Of a stretch of DNA of 64,000 bases, positions 33,385 through 44,952 are shown piece by piece. Each line of letters begins with the position of its first letter. The stretch's first letter is position 1. The translations under genes were made by a program, and so were the position numbers. The notes beneath the pieces were generated by a model that made no database searches, was not told the origin of the DNA, and saw only the letters and a program-made list of their open reading frames with translations. The stretch comes from Rana temporaria (taxonomy: Eukaryota > Chordata > Amphibia > Anura > Ranidae): the NCBI RefSeq assembly GCF_905171775.1, contig NC_053495.1, positions 111,241,764 to 111,305,763 of the forward strand. The letters run 5' to 3'.

Positions 33385-33763
33385 ATTTAGGCAGGTTCAG
33401 GGTCAAGGCAAGCCGAGGTCAGGTGCAGGTGGAAGACTAAGGGAAATCCAAGTAACAAGCTGGGTAGTCAGGAGGTCAAAGTTCAAAGCAGATAACGGGA
33501 ACAAGGGACACAGGGACCTGCAGATCAGACAGCACAGATGCAAGGGGCACTGATAGTTTAGATAGACTGATTGGCGCCAAGCACCGTGCGCGTGCAGCAC
33601 GCATGTGTGCACCCACACACACAGGCATGTGCACCCATGCGCACAGGCACGCTCGCTCCAGTGCGCACACCCACACACCGTCATGCACACCAGCGCACAC
33701 AGGTGCATGCAGGTCAGTGCCAGAGCGGCCAACAGCGCGTCCTTCATGGGAACTTCTCTGACA
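33385..33763 (-). mobile_element. LTR fragment of the TGTCA...TGACA family
   Basis: On the minus strand it begins TGTCAGAGAAGTTCCCATGA, right after the gag phrase FVDFV. GGTCAAGGCAAGCCGAGGTC near 33400 resembles the inner part of the LTR at 27.2 kb. The far end is not found. It holds a long alternating purine-pyrimidine tract at about 33584-33716. Confidence 0.5.
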
Positions 33764-34201
33764 CACAAAGTCCACAAAAACAGAAAATGGAGGGAATGAA
33801 ACATCATGCCGTCTTTAAAATTGGTATCCATGTGTAATCCACTGCTCTTGCAAGTTATAAGGTAACTTATGTACAATGGGGTGGGGTTGACACCTCTGGC
33901 TGTGTCAAGGAATGTAAGTCCCCCTCGGATTTAGCTACTTGAAGTTCCATTGGCAAGTCACTTAGCTCCCTAAGTTTCTGGTAGGCTTTGTTAGGTATTT
34001 TGGGGAAGTTATCAAGTCTTTTGAATAGTGTGCTTTTTACTGCTTCTGCTGAACCATAACACTCATCCAGATTATCCCAGATCGTTTTAATACCAGTGTC
34101 TGGGTGGTTTATATTTATTGTCCTGATTCGCCTAGCGTGCTCGGTAGACTCATTTCCAAACCATTTGATCAGGAGGTCGATCTCTTCACTGCAAGACAAA
34201 T
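33764..34201 (-). pseudogene. BEL/Pao gag, middle part (DUF1759-like)
   Basis: On the minus strand: SCSEEIDLLIKWFGNESTEH, NINHPDTGIKTIWDNLDECY, VKSTLFKRLDNFPKI, KAYQKLRELSDLPMELQ. After frameshifts near 33900 and 33850 it gives YNLQEQWITHGYQFKDG and FPPFSVFVDFV. This matches the gag-like domain of BEL/Pao elements. A MITE interrupts it at 34202. Confidence 0.75.
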
Positions 34202-34550
34202 CTTATGCCTTATACACACGATCAGATTTTCCATCGGCATAAACTCAGACTGATTTTTCAGACGGAATTCCATTCAAGCTGTCTTGCATATACACTGTCA
34301 CACCAAATTCCGACCATCAAGAACGTGTTGACGTACAACACTACGACGAGTCGAGAAAAATTAAGTTCAATGCTTCTGAGCATGAGTCGACTTGATTCTG
34401 AGCATGCGTGTTTTTTTCTCAGTCGGAGTTCCCTACAGACGAACGGAATTTCCGATAGAATTAGAAAAAAGTCTGATGGGGCACACACATGTGTCAAATT
34501 CCATCTGACTTTTTCCATCAGAAATTCCAATCGTGTGTACAAGGCATAAG
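34202..34550. mobile_element. MITE with CTTATGCC ends in BEL gag
   Basis: CTTATGCCTTATACACACGA at the left and TCGTGTGTACAAGGCATAAG at the right are inverted repeats. An internal GCTTCTGAGCATGAG/TTCTGAGCATGCG pair is present. 349 bp, non-coding. The exact target duplication is unclear. Confidence 0.8.
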
Positions 34551-34680
34551 TCTTTGATGGCATTTTAAAAGGAAGTGAATAAAAAAGTGATCAGCACAAC
34601 TTTCTAATAGTAAAAAATCACATGTATGTGCTAAACTTACTAATAAATCGGGCGCATGCGCGGCGCGACGCTGATGAGAC

Positions 34681-35638
34681 GTGCTTAGTCTCAGCTCCGC
34701 AGCACCCGGTCTCCTAGAAGCCGTTTCCCCAGGGCTATTTCGCTCGTTCCTCCACCAAATACATCAGCACCTCTGCGGGAATACGGGGTGCATGCCTGGC
34801 ACTGAGAAGAAGCCCAAACGGAGTCGGCGACACACTTTGACCAACTTTCTCCTAGCCATGGAGCAGAGAACCGGGAAGACCTCACAAAATGGCGCTGGCG
34901 GCAGCAGCATGTGGGGAGAAGGTGAAATCATCTCACAGCCCTCTAAGGGCCCTGACAACCGTGAGTACAACTCCCCTCTCTCTAAAGCCGATTTAGATGA
35001 GAGTCTCTCACTGATTTTTGATAAATTAGTGGAAAAAATAGAGAAGGAGGTTCACAAATCCACTGCTGTTCTTTCCCATGAGATTGCCAGTATTGGAGGC
35101 CGCACAGATTTATTGGAGACTAAGCATGATGAATTGTCCCTGGCGCATAATGACTTGAGAAAAGATTATGAAAATCTGGCAGATAATTTTGCATTTATGC
35201 AGGCTCAGGTAGAGGACTTGGACAACAGAAATCGCCGCCAAAATATTAGAATACGCGGTATTCCAGAATCCATTACTGACTTACTGCCTGCAGTATCAAA
35301 AATTTTCCATGATCTTGTTCCAGAAAAGCAAATGTCAGCTTTTGCCTGTGATAGGATACACAGGGCTCTCCGAGGAAGTTACCTCGGTCCTGCAATCTGC
35401 CAGGATAAGATACCGCTGGGGATTCCCCTTTAAACTCACTATCCCCCATAATGGATCCACATATACAGTCTATAATGTGATCGAAGGGAAAGAGCTCCTG
35501 ATAAAATTAGGTCTTTTGCCTAATGAACCACATCCCAGACTCCCTGCAACCCCAAGACCCTCGCCGATCTGGTCTACCCCTTCCAACAAACGCAGCCAGA
35601 GAGATCAGAGAAGATTGTTCAACCCCCTCCACAATTAG
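34681..35638 (+). pseudogene. LINE C ORF1, internally deleted
   Basis: MPGTEKKPKRSRRHTLTNFL at 34792 is a likely start. The coiled coil runs through LSLIFDKLVEKIEKEVHKS and THE DLLETKHDELSLAHNDL region, then DLDNRNRRQNIRIRGIPESI. At CDRIHRAL (about 35360) the sequence jumps out of frame to EEVTSVLQSARIRYRWGFPF. About 60-65 residues present in LINE D ORF1 are missing, including the second half of the RRM-like domain. The C-terminal part ends at 35638. Confidence 0.8.
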
Positions 35639-36675
35639 CCTACCTGAACTCTAAGGGATTACAACAAGTCATGACTACACTGTTTGCACTATGATGTCTA
35701 ACATAGCTGATATCTCCCTCCTCAATTTGAATTTACACGGTTCTTTAACTTTCAGAGAGTTTTGAGGCGACCCTCCGGCCAAAAAAATCTGCAAGGGAAT
35801 AAAAGACTGCCTGGACTTCCGCACATCAACCCCTTGTCACTACTGTGAACACTCACTTTATTGGTTTATCACTATTTTTTTTTTATTATTTTTATTTTTT
35901 TATATTTTTTCACTCCCCCATCGGAACTGCCCCCTCAACTCAGGAAGGTTTCTCCACTAGCCCTAAAGAAAGCATTCTATGAGTGCTCTTCTCTTGACTC
36001 AGTGCCTACATAGGCAATTTAGCATACATCACTTGATACTACTTGGAAAAAAAAAATTGTGTGTTGCTGTACTTAAAAATTTAAAATTTCCATGCACTAA
36101 TATGCTGATTACTATTTTCATGTTACAACCTGTTACTCATGACCGGGTGCGTCCGCCGTTGTTGGATTGACCCCACTCCTGCCTCGGTTTTCGTTCGGAT
36201 CACCAATTTATGATGGTCCGCCCGAACCTGAAGCGGGTACAGGACAACCTTTTTTTGTCCTTTAGTTTTTTTTTCTTATTTCTCTTCTATTTTTTGAAGA
36301 AGCTCTTACCCAAGATAGGCAGTTGTTCTCCTGCCTCAAGGTCCTTGGGTTTTTTCAGGATGGCAATGTTATGCTGTTCTCCATTTAAAAAAATTAGTAT
36401 GTTATCTACATGCATAGAGTATAAGTATCCTCGTTATTTTTCATTATCAGTTGTACACAACCAGTATGATCTCCACCTATATACCCTCGATAGACTATTC
36501 CATACTATGGAGGTTATGTACCTTGGTGATTATCGCGCAAGGTTGTTACACTTTATGTTTAAGTACCTTTCTCTGTATTCAGATAATGTTCTCTTTTTGC
36601 AATCTTATACACTCATCTCTTATCAGATATCGGATCATGGTATTGTTCAGTTGATAGGCTGCTATAACTCTCATT
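35639..36675 (+). other. LINE C spacer between ORF1 and ORF2
   Basis: T-rich, about 1.0 kb, longer than the same spacer in LINE B and D. Short frames within it are low complexity and not considered genes. Confidence 0.5.
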
Positions 36676-39600
36676 ATGGGTCTTAGGATTCTATCACACA
36701 ATACTAATGGGTTTAACTCCCCCCACAAGCGCAAAAAGGCTTTCCAACAATATAAAAAACTGGGGGCAGATATTATCCTTCTTCAAGAGACCCACTTTGC
36801 AACCTCTAATCACCCTAAATATTTTCATAAACACTACAACCAAACTTATTTTACCACCTCTGCTAACAAAACCAAAGGTGTCGCTATCTTTATACGCAAC
36901 TCTCTGATCTTTGATGTACAACATGTGTTTAGAGACCCTGAAAGTAGATACATCATCCTCAAGGGATGCATTAATAATAAAGAAATCACTATAGCATCTG
37001 TGTATGCCCCGAATGATACCCACACCTCATTTTTTATTAAATTTTTCGAAACCCTTGATAAATATCACTCCCCTCATATGCTGATAGGCGGGGACTTTAA
37101 TCTTGCCGCTCATCCAATCCTTGACAGAAGTATAGTTTCTCCACATACTAAATCATTCTCCAAGACTATCAACCGGTTAACTAACAAAATGCAACTAATT
37201 GACACCTGGAGAGCTCACAACTCAGGTATTAGGGCCTACACCTTTTACTCTCACCCACATGATTGTTATGCCAGACTTGACTATATCTTTTCTACCCCTA
37301 TTCTCCTCGCCAACTCTTCTCAAGCCCAGATCCATCCTTGCCCATGGTCAGATCATAACATTTGCACCTTCTCCACCACATACATTGGACTTGCTCCCTC
37401 CCAATACAACTGGCGTTTTAATGACTCCCTACTATCTGACCCCATTATCAAGACTACCATTTCCTCACATATAGAAAACTATTTCTCTGACAACATAAAC
37501 GGTGAAACCCCGCCCACCTCGATCTGGACTGCCCATAAGGCAGTCTTGAGGGGACATATTATCAGTATAGCGGCAGCCCGGAACAGGGAAAGACAGGCAG
37601 ACATCAAGCGCCTTACCAACGAGCTTCACCATCTTTACATTAAATTACACCACTCAGTGGACCCTATTATTACCTAACAAATCCAAGACAAACGAAAATC
37701 CTTAGATCTACTCCTATCCACCAAAGTTGAAAGGTCCCTCAGATTCTCCAAAGCCAAATATATGCTTCACTGCAACTCCCACTCTGCGATGTTCGCACGA
37801 AAACTCAAACAAGACTGTAACCCAACCCACTTATACAAACTTAGAGACAATAACGGTAATATAGTTACCCACCCACAAAAGGTGATGGATATATTCACCT
37901 CTTTCTATCGAGACCTTATGTCTGATCCCAACACCCCCCCAGGTGCTGCTGCTAAGTCCTGGCTCGACAACATTGACCTCCCTTTTTTAAATCAAGACCA
38001 CCTAGAATCCCTTAATGTCCCATGCACAATTGATGAAGTTACTCAAATTATCAAATCGCTCAAATCCTCTACAGCACCCGGTCCAGACGGCTACACCTCC
38101 CTATATTATAAAAAATACGCCCCTACTCTCGCCCCCCACCTAAAAAACCTTTTCAACCACGTTTTGGAGGGCAATGATTTCCCAAGGGAAATGTTGCTGG
38201 CAAACCTATCCCTTATTCCTAAACCCAATAAGGACCACTCACTCCCCCAAAATTTCCGCCCTATTTCGGTCTTAAACAACGATCTTAAGATCTTTGGCAG
38301 AATCTTAGCAGATAGACTTGCCAAAGTTATATCCCCTTTAGTACATATTGACCAATCAGGATTTATCCCCAACAGACAAATTACAGATAACATCAGACTT
38401 GTTACCAACATTGTTCAGGATGCGAATCTCCACTCAAACCAAGCCTGTCTGCTTAGCCTTGATATCCATAAGGCGTTCGACAGCGTAAGCTGGTCATATT
38501 TAAATCATTTATTACCCAGATTTGGAATCTCTGGGGCATTTTTACAGGGGTTTAATGCGCTATATAACTCCCCACAAACTCGCATCCGGATACCTGGTAT
38601 CAACTCTGACTTTTTCCCCCTGGGTAGGGGAACTAGGCAGGGTTGCCCCTTGTCCCCTCTTCTCTTCGCCCTTGCTATTGAACCCCTTGCACAGGCCATT
38701 AGAACCAACTCTGACATAAAGGGCTACACTAGAGACCACAAAGAATACAAAATCAGTTTATACGCTGATGATGCGCTGATATATCTTACAAACCCTCACA
38801 CCTCCATTCCGGTTCTTCTCAAAGAATTAGATCTTTTTCATAAAATCTCTGGGCTTAAAATTAACCTAAACAAATGCTCTGCACTACCTATCAACATCCC
38901 CCCAATTGCTCTGAACCTTCTCCAGGCAAACTTCCCCTTCACATGGATGTCATCATCAATTAAATACCTAGGAGTAAATGTCACCCCTTTACATAATAGT
39001 CTTTTCAAGGCCAACTACACCCCCCTATTTGCCCGCATTACCTCTCTATTGAAAACTTGGTCCTCCTTTCATATTTCCTTCCTGGGCAGAGTCTGTGCGG
39101 TCAAGATGAGTATCCTCCCTAAATTACTGTACTACTTTCGCACGCTACCGATTAATATCCCCAAATCCAAACTGGAGGCCCTGCAGAGAATTATTAATAA
39201 ATTTATATGGGCCGATAAAAGACCGAGATATAGTTATGCTTTACAATTCAGAAATCAGTCCAAAGGTGGTTTGGGTCTACCCAATCTGTGGAAATATTTC
39301 CTGGCTGCCAGACTCTCCCAGATCTCTCAGTGGTTCTCCCCTGACAGGAATATCCCTTGGATTAACTTTGAGACTCTATCTATTCGCCCTCTACACCTAC
39401 AGGGTATACTCTGGTCCAAATATGTCCTCTACCGCGACCTCATTAGACGCAACATCATAGTGGCCCATGCATACAAGCTATGGCAAAACAACAGAGACAC
39501 TTTCTCACTGGCCTCAGATGTCTCCCCACTCACCTCCTTTTTGGGAGACTCCAGATTCCCCCTTGCATACAAGGACAACCAATCATTTTCCATGTGGGTT

Positions 39601-40416
39601 GAACAGGGACTCACTACTTTGGGTTCGCTCCAATCCAGATGGAAATTTGTACCTTTCGTCTCACTTCAGAGAGACTTTAATCTTCCTCCCACAGAATTGG
39701 AGAGATATCTACTGATCAAATCTTTTTTTCAAACACACTTTTCAATCTCCACAAACCCCACTATCACCATATTCGAGAGAATATGCAAATCACTTTCCAG
39801 AGACAGAGGGATGATCTCTAGAATCTACAACTACCTTAATGACTTCTCTACCCCAGAAAAAACACAACCCATGTTACACTGGGAATCCGACCTGAACATT
39901 GATCTCTCTCCTGATACCTGGCACACCATGACAGATAATCTTCGCAAAAGCAACAGAGCAGTATCCTTCAGAGAAACTCCAACCAAACTATTCACAAGAT
40001 GGTATCTCACCCCGTCCAAAATCAATACATTTTACCCCTCAGTGTCTCCAGAATGCTTTAGGGGCTGCCAACTAGAAGGCACCTTACTACACATTTTTTG
40101 GAGCTGCCCACATCTCTCACAAGTCTGGAGGGAAGTTACTAAAAGAATTGAAGAATCCTCCAAACAAAAAATCTCCCTCACCCCCCAGATATGCCTTCTA
40201 TATGGTGATGTCCCTGACATCCCACTCCCCTGCACCAGACTCCTTCACTCGCTTTGCAGCTCAGTGCAGTGGATGATAGCTCTAAATTGGAGATCTGGAG
40301 AAATATTATGGTCACAGGTGCTAGATAGAATGGAACTTTTAAAACTATCAGAGAGAATATACCATACAATTAATGATAGCCTTCAAGTGTTTGAGACCAA
40401 ATGGTCATACTGGTAG
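36676..40416 (+). pseudogene. LINE C ORF2: endonuclease and reverse transcriptase, one in-frame stop
   Basis: The frame is open from ATG 36676 to TAA 37675-37677 and continues in the same frame to 40416, 1246 codons. Endonuclease motifs: LSHNTNGFNSP, LLQETHF, IGGDFNLAAH, ARLDYIF, PWSDHNICTF. The stop sits in the linker before RT. RT motifs: TAPGPDGY, NFRPISVLNNDLK, SLDIHKAFDSVSW, GTRQGCPLSPLLF and LYADD at 38758-38772. The tail has ECFRGCQLEGTLLHIFWSCP. Separate endonuclease and RT products would result from the stop; the full polyprotein is needed for known LINE retrotransposition. Confidence 0.88.
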
Positions 40417-40660
40417 CAGTCTTATGGTCGCTCTTTTCATTCATATAACTCTTCGACCTTTTTCGTTGTACTGTCATCTTCCTTCTTTACTTTTGCCTTC
40501 ATAGGTTCCAACAGATGTAAGACATTTCTTTTTTACCATGCACGATGCTATACCACTGTATACCGCTGATAAGATTGTATACTCTTTGCAAATTATCTGT
40601 GTACCAATTCACGTACTTCAATAAAACATTTGTAAACAAAAAAAAACTTACTAATAAATC

Positions 40661-42000
40661 ATATGCAAATATTTATTGTGCAAAATGAGCAATAATCATA
40701 CTGTGCAAAATAAGCAATATATCAAACTGCAAAATAAACAAAATGTCAAAATGACTGTGCAAATAAGCAATACAAAGTCCAAAATAACTCTGATGAGAAA
40801 AGTGCTGAAATAACTTCCACAATATCTTATGTAAACAAATAAATAAAGTGCTGAAGTGACTGTGATGAACGTAGTGTCAAAAACAGTGTCTTCTTTAGGA
40901 AATCTCTGTGACTACCACTCAATGCTCTCTGGACTCTTACCTCAGTAAGGAGTATATATAGCCTTGATGATTTCCCTAATTAGGGGGATGGGGGTAGATC
41001 TCCTGGTCTTTGAATCCGGTAATGGCAGGTGGTTTCTCTCCAGGTTATGTGTTATGTGTTCCAAATAAAGATGATGGCTTCCAAACTCACCAGCATGATT
41101 TATTCACAGGAGTCATTACATCACGACACATGACTTCATCAGGGGAACTGGATTGGTTCTAAGACCCATCAATTTATGTACAAAAACAGGAAGTGTGTCG
41201 GCGGCCATTTTCCAGGTGGGCAAAAAAGATACTAATTTAAATCAAGTATGTCTCACTCATAGTGGCGGCCATATTTTTGGTAGTGCTATAGACTACGAAT
41301 AATTAAATAGTATAAAAACATATGTATAAAAAATGGGGATCACCGTATCCAACCCATATAAGATAGTAAATATGTACATTAATTAAGATCATTAAATTGT
41401 ATTGATTTACGTTTGAGTTTGGAAGCCATCATCTTTATTTGGAACACATAACCTGGAGAGACACCACACTGCCATTACCGAATTTAAAGACCAGGAGATC
41501 TACCCTCATCCCCCCAGTTAAGGAAATCGTCAAGGCTATATATACTCCTTACTGAGGTAAGAGTCCAGAGAGCATTGAGTGGTAGTCACAGAGATTTCCT
41601 ATAGAAGACATGTTTTTGGCACTACGTTCATCACAGTCACTTCCGCGTTTTATATTTGTTTACATAAGATATTGTGGATGTTATTTCAGCACTTTTCTTA
41701 GTTATTTTGGACTTTTTATTGCTTATTTGCACAGTCATTTTGACATTTTGTTTATTTTGCACAGTTTGATATATTGATTATTTTGCACAGTATGATTATT
41801 ACTTATGTTGCACAGTAGATATTTGAATATGATTTATTAGTCAGTTTTGCACATACATGTGATTTTTTACTATTAGAAAGTTGCGCTGATAACTTTTTTA
41901 TTCATTACCAATTTTTTGTGTACACTTTAGGTTTAGCAGCAATTTTCCACATTATTATTTAGATTTGATTGATTCACTTGATAGCACAAACTTTATATTT
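40661..42000. repeat. Inverted arms of the foldback element
   Basis: GTGCAAAATAAGCAAT-type phrases on the left arm are mirrored as ATTGCTTATTTGCAC on the right. CTCAGTAAGGAGTATATATA near 40942 pairs with TATATATACTCCTTACTGAG near 41537. No open frame. Confidence 0.75.
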
Positions 42001-42402
42001 ATTTTGAAATGAATACTGCCAGGCTCTGTAGCTTTCAGGGCAGTCATTAAACTTTTCTAATCCTTTGGTGACTAACTCACGTCGTGCAAAGAACCTTGCA
42101 AAGTCTATAGTGGCTTGGATAGCCTTTTGTGTGTTGCCATGGTGAGATGGCTGTGTGTAGTCATACCTTTTGAGGGTGTCAAGCTGGCCCCTGTCGTACT
42201 GTTCTGGCTTGGATGTTTGTTCTGGAGGCTCTGTTATCTCACGTGTAGGGAGTCGGTCATAGGAGGCGTCACTTTGTATGGCTTTCTCCTGTTTGCAGGC
42301 TTGAGACTTGTCGCTGACTTGCGGCGTTACCCTGGAGTGTCTTTGGCTTGTCTCTTTAACGTCATCTTTGTCACTGCTTGGCTTAAAATGTTGATTGATG
42401 TA
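42001..42402 (-). pseudogene. BEL/Pao gag, second part
   Basis: On the minus strand an open frame reads HFKPSSDKDDVKETSQ, then PEQYDRGQLDTLKRYDYTQ and FARFFARRELVTKGLEKFND with RAWQYSFQN. This is the linker and start of the gag-like domain of BEL/Pao. It joins 42874 upstream across a TA MITE and 34566 downstream across the foldback, both in frame. Confidence 0.75.
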
Positions 42403-42873
42403 TCGTATTTATCAGCGTATAACGCGCACTTTTTTCCCCTTAAAATCAGGGGAAAATTGTGGGTGCGCGTTATACGCCGATCCGCTGTCTTTGAGCGCCA
42501 CCGCCGCCGACATATACCGAGCGCAGTACACTCGGGTACGCTCGGCTATGCTCGCCCTGTGCCACCTCCTAGCCTTTATGCAAGAGGAGCCGAGCGTTGC
42601 CGAGCATAGCCAAGTGTATCCGAGTGTTCTGCGCTCGGTATATGTCGGCGGCGGCGCTCAGTGACAAACATGGGAGAGCTCAGAGACAGCGCGGGAGAAG
42701 CGGGGAGGACACCACCGAGGCCGCAGACGGACGCCGGACCGGACAAGGCCGCCGATGGATGCCGGGCAAGACACTGACAAGCTGTAAGTAATTCATTTTT
42801 TTTCCAGGAATTTCCCTTCTAGAGTATGGGTGCGCGCTATACGCAGGTGCACGCTAAAGGAAGATAAATACGG
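42403..42873. mobile_element. TA-flanked MITE in BEL gag
   Basis: TCGTATTTATCAGCGTATAA at the left; GATAAATACGG at the right. TA at 42401-42402 and 42874-42875. The gag frame is restored with one TA. Its ends resemble the MITE at 20721 (CCGTATTT...GCGTATAA). Confidence 0.75.
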
Positions 42874-43110
42874 TAATCTGAAGTTTGCTCTAGAGAATCT
42901 TGAGTTTCAGCTTCTGGATCGAGAATATTGCTGCATCTGCTGCATTCACTTCTCCAGTATACAGCTAATTCTAAGGCCTCTGCTCCGGCTATGGCAGCTG
43001 ATGCTTCCTTCTCTACAGTGAGTTTCTCTAGGGCTACTTCTAGGAGAGCTTTCTTGGCCTTTTGATCAGGGCCATTTGGGTGATTTCTGTTATCATTATG
43101 ATTTTAAAAA
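42874..43110 (-). pseudogene. BEL/Pao gag, N-terminal coiled coil
   Basis: On the minus strand: NHPNGPDQKAKKALLEVALE, KLTVEKEASAAIAGAEALEL, YWRSECSRCSNILD. The helical, charged pattern suits the N-terminal coil of BEL gag. The true start is not seen, since Tc1 sequence begins just beyond. Confidence 0.55.
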
Positions 43111-43128
43111 AAAGAGGCAAACAACTAT

Positions 43129-43409
43129 GTGATAATAAATGGCTTCATATGCTCACTATCCATAAATAAAAGACAGTTTTTTGACATGATCAGTCACATT
43201 TTTAATATCGATGCCAAAATGTCAGAACTCACCTAATTAGTAAATCGAGTCCACCTGTGTTTAATTTATTCTCAGTATAAATACAGCTGTTCTGTGAAGC
43301 CCTTGGAGGGTTATTAGAGAACCTTAGTGAATAAACAGCATCATGAAGGCCAAGAAACATACCAGACAGGTCAGGAATAAAGTTGTGGAGAAGTTTAAAG
43401 CAGGGTTAG
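43129..43409 (+). pseudogene. Tc1-like transposase, 5' UTR and first codons
   Basis: CAGTATAAATACAGCTGTTC, then ATCATGAAGGCCAAGAAACA and GTTGTGGAGAAGTTTAAAGC are the leader and start (MKAKKHTRQVRNKVVEKFKA) of a Tc1 family common in frogs and fish. The left terminal repeat is missing. The Ty3/gypsy LTR begins at 43410. Confidence 0.75.
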
Positions 43410-43640
43410 TGTCATGGATATGCAGTAATGTCTGGCAGCTTACCTTGCTCTCCATGTGTTCATCTTAGAGGCCAGGCCCTCTCACCTGGCTGCCTTTATC
43501 ATCTCTCCTCCCTGTATGGCTCCACCCCAGGCCATTCCAGGAACTCTTTATTAACCAGTGCACTGGCGTGACCTGAGGGACCCTGGGGGCCACGTCCTGG
43601 ATCCAGTTGCAGCTAAGACCATCCTCACCACTAGAGGCTC
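43410..43640 (+). repeat. 5' LTR of the Ty3/gypsy element, internally deleted
   Basis: TGTCATGGATATGCAGTAAT to CCACTAGAGGCTCTGG matches the 3' LTR. It lacks about 235 bp between GTGCACTG and CGTGACCTG. Confidence 0.8.
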
Positions 43641-43862
43641 TGGTGAATACCAGCTGGATCTTAGACTCTGCGCCCTGGGGAATCTGGGGCTCAAGCTTCG
43701 TGTGGGATCCCTGTTTGAGCTCCAGTGGACCTGTCCTCCATATCCACTTTGTGGTCCATCCGCAGCAGTCTGCCAAAGGGTTCACTACCTTGTGGTGCAC
43801 TCCTGACTCCAACGGGGTGCATCAGTCATCTGGCCACAGGTGACCTGACAGTTTGATCAGCC

Positions 43863-44952
43863 ATGGACCCGGCCGATGTGCTGCTTAGTCTGCAGACTTT
43901 AGACTCAAGAATCAAATCAGACTCAAGTGATGCAATTCCTTCAGGATCTGGCTTCTCGCTTTTGACAGGTTCAGGCCTCCTTAGGACCCCCGGTTCAACA
44001 ACCTCAAGTACTACCAGCGGCTGCGCCTATTGCACCAGTCGCAGTGTCGCACTCACTAAAACTGCCAGCTCCGTCCCGTTTCTCTGGGGACTCTAAGGCC
44101 TGCAGGGGGTTCCTTAGCCAATGCACCATTCATTTTGAGCTTCAGCCCCAAAACTTCCTGTCCGATCAGGCAAAGGTAGCTTATATCATTTCCCTCCTGT
44201 CCGGTGAAGCTTTAGCCTGGGAAGCCCCTCTGTGGGAACTGAATAATCCAGTGGATTCTAGCCTGTCTGACTTCTTGAAACTTTTTCGTAATTTCTTTGA
44301 AGAACCAGGTTGTGTCTCTTCAGCGGCCAGCGCCCTTTTACGTCTCCGCCAAGAGTCTGCTTCTGTGGGACAATATGTTCTTAATTTCCGCATACTGACG
44401 GCTGAGTTGAGCTGGAACAATAAGGCCTTAGTCGGAAACTTTTTGCATGGCCTTTCTGATAGAGTGCAGGATGAATTAGCAGGAAGAACCATCCCCACTT
44501 ATCTGGACGAAGTTATCTCCTTGTGTAACCAGATCGATATTCGCTTTCAGGAAAGGACCCTAGAAAAGCGACACCAGCATTCCTTGGTCCTTAGTCAGCC
44601 TGAGCTCCCCTCTCTTCGACCCGTGGAGCATCTCCTGCCAGCTGAGGAACCCCTGCAGCGGGGTCGGACCAGGCTATCCCCCGAGGAACGCAGAACTCTA
44701 GGCCTGTGTCTTTACTGTGGGGGCAAAGGTCATTTTCGTGACACTTGCTCTCTTTGTCCAGAAAAACGTTCAGGTCCAATACATCTGGAAAGTGATGTAT
44801 TGGACCCAGAAATGTCACATTCACCTTCTCGTCTTCTTCTTTCTATGTTACTTCATGCCGGAGCCGTTGGCAATTTCATGGACTGGGAAATCGCATCGTC
44901 CATGACTTACCCTTTTGCCCCTCACCACGCCATTGGTGGTCTTGGCTATTGA
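43863..44952 (+). pseudogene. Ty3/gypsy gag with zinc knuckle
   Basis: ATG 43863 starts MDPADVLLSLQT. A frameshift near 43915 and a stop near 43965 break the leader, and the main frame then runs from about 44044. It includes PSRFSGDSKACRGFLSQC, EALAWEAPLWE, FFEEPGCVSSAASALLRLRQ, VGQYVLNFRILTAELSW, FLHGLSDRVQDEL. A CCHC knuckle (CLYCGGKGHFRDTC) lies near residue 224. This layout is that of vertebrate sushi-like gypsy gag (capsid then nucleocapsid). The last part (GAVGNFMDWEIA) enters the protease region. Confidence 0.82.

Larger units (their letters stand above)
34650..40643 (+). mobile_element. LINE C, L1/Tx1-type LINE
   Basis: AAACTTACTAATAAATC is duplicated at 34633-34649 and 40644-40660. 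The 3' end has AATAAA at about 40620 and an A-run. ORF1 has an internal deletion; ORF2 is whole apart from one stop. It is closely related to LINE D and more distant from LINE B. Confidence 0.9.
34567..42000. mobile_element. Foldback element split by LINE C, duplication ATTTT
   Basis: ATTTT lies at 34562-34566 and 42001-42005, and the gag frame rejoins with one copy. The left arm (34567-34649 plus 40661 onward) and the right arm (to about 41915) are inverted over about 0.65 kb, for example TTCCAAATAAAGATGATGGC and its complement. The right end has about 85 extra bases. Without LINE C the element is about 1.4 kb. Non-coding, AT-rich, with a central 0.2 kb spacer near 41200-41390. Confidence 0.7.
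26051..43110 (-). mobile_element. BEL/Pao LTR retrotransposon, minus strand, dispersed by inserts
   Basis: Reading on the minus strand from high to low coordinate, the order is gag (43110-42001, 34566-33764), part of RT (32055-31763), the RNase H-integrase linker (29382-29203, 28220-28091), integrase C-terminus (27065-26582) and LTR (26577-26051). Gaps are filled by inserts, and several deletions removed protease, most of RT and the integrase core. The other LTR is not identified. Confidence 0.8.

Noticed and set aside
33403..33876. Cysteine/histidine-rich minus-strand frame (about 157 codons)
   Set aside because: The composition follows from a CA/GC alternating tract; only its first part overlaps real BEL gag in another frame.
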